12,622 nucleotides of DNA from Streptosporangiaceae bacterium (GTDB lineage: Bacteria > Actinomycetota > Actinomycetes > Streptosporangiales > Streptosporangiaceae). Below are positions 1-6,764 of this stretch, piece after piece. A program made the translations under genes and the position numbers. The DNA is taken from positions 1 to 12,622 of the forward strand of contig JASHQP010000406.1 of NCBI GenBank assembly GCA_030039095.1, in the 5' to 3' direction. Below the pieces are notes generated by a model. That model saw nothing but the letters and a program-made list of their open reading frames with translations, made no database searches and was not told the DNA's origin. Positions within the stretch are counted from its first letter, which is position 1; each line of letters opens with the position of its first letter.

Positions 1-310
1 GGTTCGCCAGCGAGAACCCGATGTTCTGGTGCACGGTCAGGTGCGGGTACAGGGCGTAGTTCTGGAAAACCATGGCCACGTCCCGGTCGCGCGGCGACAC
101 GTCGTTGACCACGCGGTCGCCGAACCGGAGCGTTCCGGACGTGATTTCCTCCAAGCCGGCGACCATCCGGAGCGCGGTCGTCTTGCCGCACCCGGACGGG
201 CCGACGATCACGACGAACTCGCCGTCGGCTACGTGCAGGTCGAGGCCCCGCACCGCCTCGACGCCGTTGGCGTAGACCTTGGTCAGCCCCTCGAGCGAGA
301 CCGTGGACAC
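1..310 (-). CDS. Sugar ABC transporter ATP-binding protein (MsmK/UgpC/MalK type), N-terminal part, cut by the window edge
   Basis: This is the nucleotide-binding subunit that powers sugar import on the cytoplasmic face. Only the first 103 residues are in the window. Seen directly: Walker [10 protein letters not shown] at residues 37-45 (invariant Lys43) and the Q-loop FQNYALYPH with Gln83. The spacing and the YALYPH sequence are typical of the MalK/MsmK/UgpC group that serves CUT1 sugar importers. The Walker B, signature and regulatory domains lie outside. The GTG start at 308-310 is supported by GAGGAGG six nucleotides upstream. It lies 42 bp downstream of the second permease gene, so it is probably the last component of the same operon. 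Many actinomycetes share one unlinked ATPase (MsiK) among sugar importers; here one is encoded next to its permeases. The family call is secure; the substrate is inferred from neighbours. Confidence 0.93.
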   Translation of the reverse strand, partial: MSTVSLEGLTKVYANGVEAVRGLDLHVADGEFVVIVGPSGCGKTTALRMVAGLEEITSGTLRFGDRVVNDVSPRDRDVAMVFQNYALYPHLTVHQNIGFSLAN

Positions 311-352
311 GATTTCCTCCTCTCACCGGCCCGGGCCGGGCCCGGATGAGGC
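311..352 (-). other. Short GC-rich spacer between permease and ATPase genes with a small hairpin and a strong SD
   Basis: After the permease stop codon the transcript contains a run made only of C and G. CCGGGC can pair with GCCCGG over a 3-nt loop. Immediately after it come GAGGAGG and the GTG start of the ATPase. There is no U-tract, so this is not a classical terminator. It is most simply a small processing or translation-setting element inside the operon. Confidence 0.4.
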
Positions 353-1345
353 TCAGTTCGCGATGCTGCCGAGCAGCAGGCCGCTTCTCCAGTACCGCTG
401 CAGGATCAGGAACAGCGCGATCAGCGGGATGATCGTGACCAGGCCGCCGATCACCACCAGCGGGAAGATTTCGGTGTTGCCGCTGTTCTGGGCCCGCTCC
501 GCCCACAGGCCCAGACCCACGGTCAGCGGGTAGAGCCGGTTCTGACTGAAGATGATCAGCGGCAGGAAGTAGTTGTTCCAGACGCCGACGATGCTCAGCA
601 GCAGCACGGTCATCAGGCCGGGCACCATCAGCGGCAGCGCGAGCCTGAAGAAGATGCGCAGCTCGCCCGCGCCGTCCAGCCGGGCCGCGTCGATGAGCTC
701 GCGCGGCACCGACACCTCGACGTACACCCGCATCAGGTAGACGCCGACCGGGGTCACCATGCTCGGCAGGATCATCCCCCAGATCGAGTTGATCAAGTGC
801 ACCTTGGCGTAGGTCAGGTAGAGCGGCAGGGTGATGGCCGTGATCGGCACGAGCAGAGCGGCGATCACGAAGTAGAACAAGATCCTCGACCCGCGGAACC
901 GGAACCGGGCGAAGCCGTAGCCGGCGAAGGCGGAAAGCACCGTGGCGCCGCCTCCGCCGAGCACCGCGTACAGCGCGGTGTTGCCGAGCCACACCGCGTA
1001 GGTGCCGTACCCGTCGATGTTCTGGCCCAGCAGCGCGAAGTTGTGGAACAGGGAGAACGGCCGGGCGAACCAGAACCCGAAGGTCTCGAAGATGTTCGCC
1101 TGCGTCTTGGTCGAGTTGATCACGATCCACGCGATCGGGGTCAGCGTGAAGATGGCGAACAGCACGCAGACCAGCGTGAGGACCGTGGTCGTGCCGCGTT
1201 TGAGGCCGTACATCTGGATCGGGATGACATCGCTGCCCGGATCGTCCGGCCGGGACCGGCGCCGTCGGCGCCAGCGGCCGGATTTCGGCGCGGCTTGCGT
1301 GCTGCCAGCCTGGGCGGGCAGGTCGACTGCGGTCTTGGTACTCAC
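353..1345 (-). CDS. Sugar ABC transporter permease, MalG/CUT1 type (second permease of operon 1)
   Basis: Integral membrane subunit of a sugar importer, 330 residues. It begins with a roughly 50-residue cytoplasmic tail containing an Arg run (residues 26-30), then about six membrane segments (roughly 52-76, 119-146, 154-178, 185-206, 241-263, 294-316). The coupling loop that contacts the ATPase is present as DAARLDGA at about 219-226, with the downstream LP at 237-238; the conserved Gly is Gly225. The GTG start overlaps the stop of the upstream permease in a 4-nt GTGA junction and has GGAGGTGA nine or so nucleotides before it, so the two permeases are translationally coupled, as expected for a heterodimer. 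Met45 is an alternative start that would remove the basic tail, but it lacks the coupling. Transported sugar is not readable from this sequence; arabinose-containing oligosaccharides are inferred from the GH51 gene. Confidence 0.94.
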   Translation of the reverse strand: MSTKTAVDLPAQAGSTQAAPKSGRWRRRRRSRPDDPGSDVIPIQMYGLKRGTTTVLTLVCVLFAIFTLTPIAWIVINSTKTQANIFETFGFWFARPFSLFHNFALLGQNIDGYGTYAVWLGNTALYAVLGGGGATVLSAFAGYGFARFRFRGSRILFYFVIAALLVPITAITLPLYLTYAKVHLINSIWGMILPSMVTPVGVYLMRVYVEVSVPRELIDAARLDGAGELRIFFRLALPLMVPGLMTVLLLSIVGVWNNYFLPLIIFSQNRLYPLTVGLGLWAERAQNSGNTEIFPLVVIGGLVTIIPLIALFLILQRYWRSGLLLGSIAN

Positions 1346-2298
1346 CCGAGCTCACCTCCCCGGCGGCGGAAGACCAGCGAACTGACCGAGATCACGACGA
1401 TCACCAGGCCGAGCACCACGGCGGCGGCCGCTGCGAGGTTGTACTGCGCCCCGGCGATCGCGGTGTTGTAGATATAGAGCGTCGGCGTGTAGTTCACCGA
1501 GATCGCTTGCGGCTGGAAGTACTGCAGGATCAGCGGCTCGGTGAAAAGCTGCAGCGCTCCGATCGTGTTCAGGAAGACCAGCAGCAGGATGGCCGGCCGG
1601 ACCATGGGCAGCTTCACCCGAAGGATGATCTTCCACAGCGGCGTGTCGTCCAGGATGGCCGCCTCGACCACGTCGCGCGGCACCGACTTCAGCGCCGTGT
1701 AGAGGATGATCATGTTGTAGCCGGTCCACTCCCAGATCACGATCACGATGATCGAGGGGAGCATGAGGCTGGGCGAGAAGTAGTTGACGTTGTGCAGGCC
1801 GACCCCGTTGGCGAAGTGGACGAACGGGCCGAACTGCGGTTCCAGCAGGAACGACCACATGATCGCGCCGACCACGGCGGGCACGGCGAACGGGATGAAG
1901 AAGACCGTCCGGAACAGCGTGCCCCACTTGGCCACGCCGAGATCGAAGATGGTCGCGAAGAAGAACGCGATCGCCAGCATGACCGGGATCTGGATGACCG
2001 CGTAGATGAGCACGCGCTCCACGCCGTTCCAGAACTCGCCCGACTGCAGCGTCTCGGTGTAGTTCCCGGCTCCGGTGAACACCGTGCCGCCGATGATCCT
2101 GCTGGTGTACAGGCTGGTGTAGATCGCGTACCCCAGCGGCGCGATCATGAAAAGGAGAAAGGCGACCAGGAACGGGACGACGAACCAGAGCCCGCGGCGG
2201 TCCCGCCGGTGGATCCAGGCCGAGGATCGCGGGCCGCCCGGACGGGCGGTGCGGCCCGTGGCCACCCGTAGCGCGGTGCTGCTCACTGTGGTCCGCAC
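1342..2298 (-). CDS. Sugar ABC transporter permease, MalF/CUT1 type (first permease of operon 1)
   Basis: Integral membrane subunit of 318 residues that would pair with the overlapping downstream permease. Hydrophobic segments are at about 38-60, 97-119, 131-153, 181-203, 235-257 and 289-310. The ATPase-coupling loop reads EAAILDDTPLWKIILRVKLP at 212-231. The usual Gly of the EAA loop (EAAxxDGA) is Asp218 and the following Ala is Thr219; both other permeases in this window keep the Gly. GTG at 2296-2298 is the first possible start: going upstream in frame there is no ATG, GTG or TTG back to the SD. A strong GAGGAGG SD lies 39 nt upstream, but a perfect hairpin fills most of that gap (separate entry). 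GTG at 2286 is the next possible start, with a weak SD. The sugar specificity is inferred only from context. Confidence 0.93.
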   Translation of the reverse strand: MRTTVSSTALRVATGRTARPGGPRSSAWIHRRDRRGLWFVVPFLVAFLLFMIAPLGYAIYTSLYTSRIIGGTVFTGAGNYTETLQSGEFWNGVERVLIYAVIQIPVMLAIAFFFATIFDLGVAKWGTLFRTVFFIPFAVPAVVGAIMWSFLLEPQFGPFVHFANGVGLHNVNYFSPSLMLPSIIVIVIWEWTGYNMIILYTALKSVPRDVVEAAILDDTPLWKIILRVKLPMVRPAILLLVFLNTIGALQLFTEPLILQYFQPQAISVNYTPTLYIYNTAIAGAQYNLAAAAAVVLGLVIVVISVSSLVFRRRGGELG

Positions 2299-2344
2299 AG
2301 CGGCGTCCCGGCGGCCAGCCGGGACGCCGCAGCGCTTCCTCCTC
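2299..2344 (-). promoter_or_regulatory. Structured ribosome-binding site: SD, 12-bp perfect hairpin, then permease GTG start
   Basis: Reading the minus strand, the stop codon of the binding-protein gene is followed directly by GAGGAGG (2344-2338), 7 nt, then GCGGCGTCCCGG (2330-2319), a 7-nt loop CTGGCCG, and CCGGGACGCCGC (2311-2300), one T and the GTG start. The arms pair perfectly over 12 bp, or 13 if the loop C and G also pair. Looping the hairpin out leaves about 8 nt between SD and GTG, the usual spacing. It could also protect the 3' end of the upstream binding-protein message. No U-tract follows, so a rho-independent terminator is unlikely. Confidence 0.7.
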
Positions 2345-3817
2345 TCAGGTCGATACCGAGAAGCCCTGCTGCTTGGCGTAGGTCACGAGCTGGCCCTGGA
2401 AGGCCGTGAACGCCTGCTGCAGAGTCTCCTTGCCGTCCATCACGCCGGCGAACGTTGTCGCCGACTGGGTGAGCGCGAACGTCATGAACGGCGGCCACTC
2501 CACGCCGGAGATCTTCGGCGCGGCGGCGGTGAACGCGACGTTCGGGGTCGACGAACCCGAGATCGGGTACGTGAGATCCTTGAACGACGGGCTGTTGAGC
2601 AGCGGGACGTACGTCGGGAACAGCGACGACGGCGGTGTCTTCACGATGTTCCACGACGCGCTGTTCGCGGTCAGCCACTCGGAGAACTCCGCCGCCTGGG
2701 CGGGATGAGCGCTCTGCGAGAAGACCGGATACGTTGACCCGCCCCAGTTGGCTGCCACGTCCGCTCCGGCGGTCCACTGCGGCAGCGCGGCAGCCCGCCA
2801 GTCGCCAACGGATGCCTTCGCGTCGGGTGCGAAGTAGGAGGGCCCCCACGCCGAGCTGATCCAGCTGGCGTCGATGCCCTTGTCCATGTCCGCGAAGGCT
2901 TCCGCCGTGATGTCGGTCACCGTGTTCAGCTCGTGCTTGGACAGCATGCTCTGCCAGTAGCTCGCGAACGCCATCTGGGCCGAGCCGGTCCAGTTGATGG
3001 TCACGTGGCTTCCGCCCGTGTAGTCGAACGGGAACGCGTTGTCCTGTGCCATCAGGCTCATGATCCACTGCAGGTCCGACCCGGCAAAGTTCGTCAGGTA
3101 GGCAGAGGGATCAGCCTTGTGGAGCGTGGCCGCGTCCGTGGCAAACTGCGCCCAGGTCGCCGGCGGTGTGATGTGGTACTTCGACAGCAGCGGAGCGTTG
3201 TAGTAGAAGCCGACAGGTCCGGAGTCGCTGGGCATGGCATACACGCCCGAGCCCTGGCTGACCTCCTGCCAGGCCCATGGGACAAAGTCGCCCTTGTACT
3301 TGTCGGCTCCGTACTTCACCAGGTTGACCACGTTGTGCGTAACCTCGAACGACGGAAGCTCGTCGAACTCGACTTCGGCGACGTCGGGAGCGCCAGAGCC
3401 TGCCTTGAGTGCGTCAGAGATCTTCACGTACTCGGGGTCACCCGCTCCGACGTCAGCGAGCGTGACGCAGATCGACGGGTGGGTCTTGTTGAACTCGTTG
3501 ACCGCACGGTCGATCCCGGGCACCCAGGCCCAGAACGTGATGTTCGTGGCACCGGATGACTTGCAGGACGCGCCCGCCAGCACCGTGCTGCCCGGGGTGG
3601 GGCTCGGGCTGCTCGAGCCCTTCGCCGACGGGGTCGAGGACGACGTGCCGCTGCTGCCGCAGCCGGCCAGGACCGACACGGCGGCGGCTGCCGCGAGCCA
3701 GGCCACGGCGCGCGTGGCCGGAAGCCCGCGCCGCGCTGTGCCCGCGGTGCGCGTGGTGCGCGTGGTGCGCGTGGTTCCCGCTATGCCGAAGCGGTTGATT
3801 TTAGTTAGCGTTAACAT
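2345..3817 (-). CDS. Extracellular sugar-binding lipoprotein of an ABC importer (family 1 solute-binding protein), operon 1
   Basis: Captures a sugar or oligosaccharide outside the membrane and hands it to the two downstream permeases; 490 residues. The signal region is long: a basic n-region with three TTR repeats and an RR pair (29-30), a hydrophobic stretch (38-50), and the lipobox LAGC with lipidated Cys53. A Ser/Thr/Pro-rich linker (about 54-75) follows, then the binding-protein fold (NITFWAWV near the start; aromatic-rich WISSAWGPSYF and VEWPPF further on). The ATG at 3815-3817 is chosen because AAGGAG stands 8 nt upstream; the frame stays open further upstream but without that signal. 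The second codon is TTA, which is rare in this kind of genome, and the first five codons coincide with an operator-like sequence. The gene lies 58 bp behind the GH51 gene. Ligand is inferred (arabinofuranosyl oligosaccharide). Confidence 0.92.
   Translation of the reverse strand: MLTLTKINRFGIAGTTRTTRTTRTAGTARRGLPATRAVAWLAAAAAVSVLAGCGSSGTSSSTPSAKGSSSPSPTPGSTVLAGASCKSSGATNITFWAWVPGIDRAVNEFNKTHPSICVTLADVGAGDPEYVKISDALKAGSGAPDVAEVEFDELPSFEVTHNVVNLVKYGADKYKGDFVPWAWQEVSQGSGVYAMPSDSGPVGFYYNAPLLSKYHITPPATWAQFATDAATLHKADPSAYLTNFAGSDLQWIMSLMAQDNAFPFDYTGGSHVTINWTGSAQMAFASYWQSMLSKHELNTVTDITAEAFADMDKGIDASWISSAWGPSYFAPDAKASVGDWRAAALPQWTAGADVAANWGGSTYPVFSQSAHPAQAAEFSEWLTANSASWNIVKTPPSSLFPTYVPLLNSPSFKDLTYPISGSSTPNVAFTAAAPKISGVEWPPFMTFALTQSATTFAGVMDGKETLQQAFTAFQGQLVTYAKQQGFSVST
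3747..3773. repeat. Three perfect 9-bp tandem repeats inside the binding-protein signal peptide region
   Basis: GTGCGCGTG occurs three times head to tail on the plus strand (3747-3755, 3756-3764, 3765-3773). On the coding strand it encodes Thr-Thr-Arg three times in the basic n-region of the lipoprotein signal peptide. A 9-bp unit keeps frame, so slipped-strand gain or loss would change the number of Arg residues without breaking the gene. Confidence 0.85.
3804..3815. promoter_or_regulatory. LacI-type operator-like palindrome overlapping the start codon of the operon 1 binding protein
   Basis: GTTAGCGTTAAC is an inverted repeat centred on CG with one mismatched pair, the usual architecture of LacI-family operators. 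The flanked sequence TAGTTAGCGTTAACA (3802-3816) matches 14 of 15 positions of a sequence upstream of the GH127 gene (7966-7980). It spans the ATG and codons 2-5 of the binding-protein gene, so a bound repressor would block an internal promoter or act as a transcription roadblock within the operon. Which of the two LacI proteins binds it cannot be told from the sequence. Confidence 0.6.
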
Positions 3818-3875
3818 TGCGGCGGCTCCTTGCGGTTCAGTCACTGATCGGGGCTGGATTGGCGGGACGTGCCGC

Positions 3876-5357
3876 CTACTGACGTGTCGTCGCCGACTCG
3901 ATGACGGTGAACGACTTTGGCGGGAGCGTGAGGGACAGCGTGGAGCCCTTCGGCTTCTCCGACCCTTCCTCCAGGCACGCACCCTCGACATCGGGGAGGA
4001 CGCGAGCGTCCCGCCCGCGCTCCGCGGTAAGGCTCCGGACTTCGACGACGCTGTCGAATACCGCGTCGCGGAGCACGATCTCGACGTTTTCTGGCTGGTC
4101 AGGGGTTCTGTTCACGAGCGTCAGCGCGAGCCGCCGCCGGTCCTCGCTCGCGGTCGCCGCGGCGTCCACGAGGCTGAACGGGCCGAGGTCGGCGACCCGG
4201 TGCGGCCACCGGCTCTGGTGCCCGTTGGTGAGCGGGCTGACCGTAGGCCCCTCGACGTGCACGTCAACCGCGGTGGCCAGCGCTGCCTGGGCGTGCAGCA
4301 GGACCGGGTAGTAGATCGGCTGGGTGACCGCGGTCTGCGGCGTGGTGACGACCGGCGCGATCGCGTTCACCATCTGCGCCAGGTTCGCCATCTGGACCCA
4401 GTGGCAGTTCCTGACGAAGATGTTCAGGTACGTGGCCACGGCCAGGGCGTCGGCGAACGTGTAGCGCTCCTCGAGCGTGCCGTCGTCGGTGCGGAACCAG
4501 ACGTTCCACTCGTCGTAGGCGATGCGCGGCGGCCGTGCGATCCTCTTCACGTAGGCCACGCGCTCGATCAGCGCCCGTGCGCAGCGGATCGCGCGCTCGG
4601 CCTGGTGCGGCTGCAGCACGTCGGTCCAGTAGTCGTCGGAGCCGGTGTAGATGTGCAGCGAGTGCAGGTCGACCACCGGCGCCATGCCGTCGATGACGAC
4701 GCGGTCCCAGTCGTTCCAGCCATTCATCCCGCAGCTCACCAGTGCTGCATTCGGGTCAAGCATCTTGATCGCGCGCGCCCAGCGGGTGGCCTCGCGCACG
4801 TACTCTTCGGCGGTGAGCGCGCCGACCTGCCAGTCGCCGTACATCTCGTTGCCCAGGCCCCAGTACCGGACCCGGTACGGCGCGTCATGGCCGTTGCTCC
4901 TGCGCCGCTGCGCCCACTCCGTCTGGCCCGAGCCGTTGCAGTACTCGACCCAGGCCAGCGCCTCCTCCAGCGAGCCGGTTCCCATGTTCAGGCAGATGTA
5001 CGGCTCGGTGCCCAACTCGGCGCAGTAGCCGAGGAACTCGTCGGTGCCGAACCGGTTGCTCTCCTCGCCGCCCCAGGCGAGCTCGGGGCGCCGGGGCCGG
5101 GAGTCCTTCGGCCCGATCCCGTCGGCCCAGTGGTAGTTGCTGACGAAGTTGCCGCCCGGCCAGCGCAGCACGCCCATCCGAAGCTCGCGCAGCAGGCCGA
5201 GCACGTCCTTGCGGAAGCCGCGCTCGTCGGAAAGCGGTGAGCCTTCCTCGTAGAGGCCGCCGTAGATGCAGCGGCCCAGGTGCTCGACGAAGCCGCCGAA
5301 CACCTTGCGGTCGAGCCGGCCGAGGCTGCGGGCGGGGTCGACGGCGATGCGGGTCAT
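3876..5357 (-). CDS. abfA: Alpha-L-arabinofuranosidase, glycoside hydrolase family 51, cytoplasmic
   Basis: Hydrolyses terminal alpha-L-arabinofuranosyl residues from arabino- or arabinoxylo-oligosaccharides by the retaining mechanism. The 493-residue length matches the family. Seen: the N-terminal FGGFVEHLGRCIYGG, LRWPGGNF at 64-71, the acid/base motif WGLGNEM with Glu171, HIY at 235-237, and the nucleophile motif YDEWNVW with Glu283. The 112-residue spacing between the two glutamates suits a GH51 TIM barrel, and the C-terminal part forms the expected beta-sandwich. There is no signal peptide, so it acts on imported oligosaccharides. The ATG at 5355-5357 overlaps the regulator stop (ATGA) and has GGAGG 5 nt upstream. 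This links enzyme expression to that of the LacI regulator. Family assignment is strong; the preferred linkage (1,2, 1,3 or 1,5) is unknown. The gene symbol follows general usage for GH51 enzymes. Confidence 0.95.
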   Translation of the reverse strand: MTRIAVDPARSLGRLDRKVFGGFVEHLGRCIYGGLYEEGSPLSDERGFRKDVLGLLRELRMGVLRWPGGNFVSNYHWADGIGPKDSRPRRPELAWGGEESNRFGTDEFLGYCAELGTEPYICLNMGTGSLEEALAWVEYCNGSGQTEWAQRRRSNGHDAPYRVRYWGLGNEMYGDWQVGALTAEEYVREATRWARAIKMLDPNAALVSCGMNGWNDWDRVVIDGMAPVVDLHSLHIYTGSDDYWTDVLQPHQAERAIRCARALIERVAYVKRIARPPRIAYDEWNVWFRTDDGTLEERYTFADALAVATYLNIFVRNCHWVQMANLAQMVNAIAPVVTTPQTAVTQPIYYPVLLHAQAALATAVDVHVEGPTVSPLTNGHQSRWPHRVADLGPFSLVDAAATASEDRRRLALTLVNRTPDQPENVEIVLRDAVFDSVVEVRSLTAERGRDARVLPDVEGACLEEGSEKPKGSTLSLTLPPKSFTVIESATTRQ

Positions 5358-6412
5358 CCGGCCTCCAGTCCTGTGCGCGCCGGGGGAGTGTTTCGCGGTT
5401 GCCCGGCACCGCAGGATTCGCGCACGATCAGCTCGACCGGCAGCAGCACCGGCTCGTCCGGTACCGGCTCCCCGGCGATGCGTCGCAGCAGCAGGTCCAC
5501 GGCCTTCTCGCCGGTCTCGGCGAACGGCACCCTCAGCGAGGTGAGCGGGGGAATCAGGTACTCGGCGAACGGCATGTCGTCGCAGCTGACCACCGCGACG
5601 TCGGCGGGGACCCTGCGGTGCGCGTCGGAGAGCGCGCTCAGCACGCCGATCGCCATGGTGTCGCTGTGCACGAAGATCGCGCTCATGCCGGGATCGCGCT
5701 GCAGCAGCAGCCGGGTGGCGGCCGCCGCGCCGCCGGGCGTCCAGTCCGACTCGACCGCGAGATCCTCGCCCGGCTCGATCCCCGCGGCCCGCAGCGCGTC
5801 CTCGTAGCCGTGCAGCCGGCTGCGCACCACGTGGCGCCGGAACGGCCCGGTGACCGTGCCGATCGAGGTGTGGCCGAGCCGGATCAGGTGCTCGGCGGCG
5901 ATCCGGCCGCCGGCCCGGTGGTTGGACCCGATCAGCGGGACGCCCCCGCCCGGCACGTGGTGCATGCTCACCGCCGGGACGTACCTGCGGAGCAGGTCAG
6001 CAACCTCGGGATCCTCCTCGAGCTGCGGCGCGGCCGCGATGATCCCGTCGACCCGCCGCTCGATCAGCATGCGCGCGACCGCGGCGCCGTCCTCGCCGCC
6101 CTCGGCGAGGTTCCCGACCAGAACCGCGTTCGAGCTGCGGCGCGCGGTGCGCTCGGCTGCGACCGCGAACTGGGACAGCGCGATGTCGGTCACGTCCCCG
6201 GCGATCAGGCCGATGGTGGCGGTCGACTGCTGCACCAGGCTCCTGGCCACGGTGTTCGGCTGGTAGCCGAGCTCCTGGGCGACGGCCATGATCCGGGCGG
6301 CCGTCTCGGCGGACACGCGCACGTTGCCGCCGTTCAGCACCTTGCTCACCGTCTGGAAGCTCACGCCGGCGCTGGCCGCGACTTCCTTGATCGAGACGTA
6401 CCGCGGTGGCAT
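5354..6412 (-). CDS. LacI-family transcriptional regulator, first gene of the GH51/ABC operon
   Basis: DNA-binding repressor of 352 residues, typical length. The N-terminal helix-turn-helix is VSIKEVAASAGVSFQTVSKVLNG (here quoted in two parts: VSIKEVAASAGVSF and QTVSKVLNG, residues 6-28), followed by the minor-groove hinge helix YQPNTVARSL at 50-59. The rest is a periplasmic-binding-protein-like effector domain with the landmarks RRVDGIIA, AAEHLIRLGH, GYEDALRAAG and PADVAVVSCDD, ending with PPLTSLRVPFAETG. The ATG at 6410-6412 has a modest SD (AGGA). Its stop codon overlaps the GH51 start. A candidate promoter lies upstream with a palindrome on the predicted start site, so negative autoregulation relieved by an arabinose-related ligand is likely. 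The ligand and operator are inferred. Confidence 0.95.
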   Translation of the reverse strand: MPPRYVSIKEVAASAGVSFQTVSKVLNGGNVRVSAETAARIMAVAQELGYQPNTVARSLVQQSTATIGLIAGDVTDIALSQFAVAAERTARRSSNAVLVGNLAEGGEDGAAVARMLIERRVDGIIAAAPQLEEDPEVADLLRRYVPAVSMHHVPGGGVPLIGSNHRAGGRIAAEHLIRLGHTSIGTVTGPFRRHVVRSRLHGYEDALRAAGIEPGEDLAVESDWTPGGAAAATRLLLQRDPGMSAIFVHSDTMAIGVLSALSDAHRRVPADVAVVSCDDMPFAEYLIPPLTSLRVPFAETGEKAVDLLLRRIAGEPVPDEPVLLPVELIVRESCGAGQPRNTPPARTGLEAG

Positions 6413-6443
6413 TCCGTCCTGCCTTATCGGGATCTGGCGTGAA

Positions 6444-6453
6444 CGAACGTTCG
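6444..6453. promoter_or_regulatory. Perfect palindrome at the predicted transcription start of the lacI-GH51 operon, probable LacI-type operator
   Basis: CGAACGTTCG is a perfect 10-bp palindrome centred on CG. It overlaps the start site expected from the promoter at 6459-6488 and lies about 32 bp before the regulator's ATG. A 12-bp version, GCGAACGTTCGC, recurs at 6699-6710. Position and symmetry fit an operator for the regulator encoded just downstream. Confidence 0.6.
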
Positions 6454-6458
6454 CCTAG

Positions 6459-6488
6459 AAGGTAAATGCCGGATCTTGGGGACGTCAA
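6459..6488 (-). promoter_or_regulatory. Candidate housekeeping-sigma promoter for the lacI-GH51-ABC operon
   Basis: On the minus strand, TTGACG (6488-6483) and TACCTT (6464-6459) are separated by 18 bp. The first matches the -35 consensus at 5 of 6 positions, the second the -10 at 3 of 6, which is normal for actinomycetes. Transcription would start near 6452, giving about a 40-nt leader. Confidence 0.5.
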
Positions 6489-6558
6489 GACCCAAATTCC
6501 GTTCGGCTCCGGCTGGTGATCCGTCCGGCCAGCGGCCATGGCGGCGTAATAAGAGCAG

Positions 6559-6574
6559 GTCAGAAGCGCCTGAC
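6559..6574. promoter_or_regulatory. Inverted repeat GTCAG-N6-CTGAC, possible regulator site or small hairpin
   Basis: The 5-bp arms GTCAG and CTGAC are separated by AAGCGC. On the minus strand it contains CAGGCGCT, which also occurs on the plus strand at 6672-6679 followed by AACTG. This may be a transcription factor site; the evidence is symmetry and partial repetition only. Confidence 0.3.
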
Positions 6575-6629
6575 GGGTGCGTTACGGCTGGACGCGTGCC
6601 CGCACTCCCGTCGGGCGAGGCAGCTCGGC

Positions 6630-6682
6630 GTAAGCGCTCAAAGTAACGATTAGATTTCGTAACGTATCTGACAGGCGCTAAC
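6630..6682. promoter_or_regulatory. Pair of weak LacI-operator-like sites flanking an AT-rich patch
   Basis: The site at 6630-6641 read on the minus strand is TTGAGCGCTTAC, matching the GH127 upstream operator GTGAGCGTTAAC at 9 of 12 positions. The site at 6671-6682 read on the minus strand begins GTTAGCG, matching a 7-nt half of the operator at 3804-3815. Between them lies the most AT-rich stretch of the region. The arrangement suggests a promoter bracketed by operator halves, but neither site alone is convincing. Confidence 0.35.
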
Positions 6683-6698
6683 TGGCGGGTCACTTCAC

Positions 6699-6710
6699 GC
6701 GAACGTTCGC
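6699..6710. promoter_or_regulatory. Perfect 12-bp palindrome GCGAACGTTCGC, second copy of the operator-like element
   Basis: All six base pairs of the two half-sites are complementary, centred on CG. Its 10-bp core is identical to the palindrome at 6444-6453. It lies 54 bp past the stop of the second LacI gene and far upstream of the first, where an auxiliary operator for DNA looping would sit. It could also be a short hairpin at the end of the upstream message. Confidence 0.5.
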
Positions 6711-6764
6711 TCTCGTTGGCCCTGAGCTCGCCGACGGTTGCCGCCCGCACCTCGCGTGCCTGGT

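Larger units (their letters stand above)
6413..6764. other. 352-bp gene-free regulatory region between the two LacI genes
   Basis: No convincing gene is present. The stretch contains two copies of a GAACGTTC-centred palindrome (6444-6453 and 6699-6710; centres 256 bp apart), a candidate leftward promoter (6459-6488), an inverted repeat GTCAG-N6-CTGAC (6559-6574), and two weaker operator-like sequences (6630-6641 and 6671-6682) flanking an AT-richer patch. This patch is unlike the GC-rich neighbours and could hold a second promoter. No terminator with a U-tract is visible after the second LacI gene, so some read-through into the GH51 operon is possible. Confidence 0.65.

Noticed and set aside
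3234..5240. 668-codon plus-strand open frame opposite the GH51 and binding-protein genes
   Set aside because: It is the antisense shadow common in high-GC DNA; the opposite strand carries two genes with clear family motifs, SD sequences and operon junctions, and the frame itself shows no recognisable domain.
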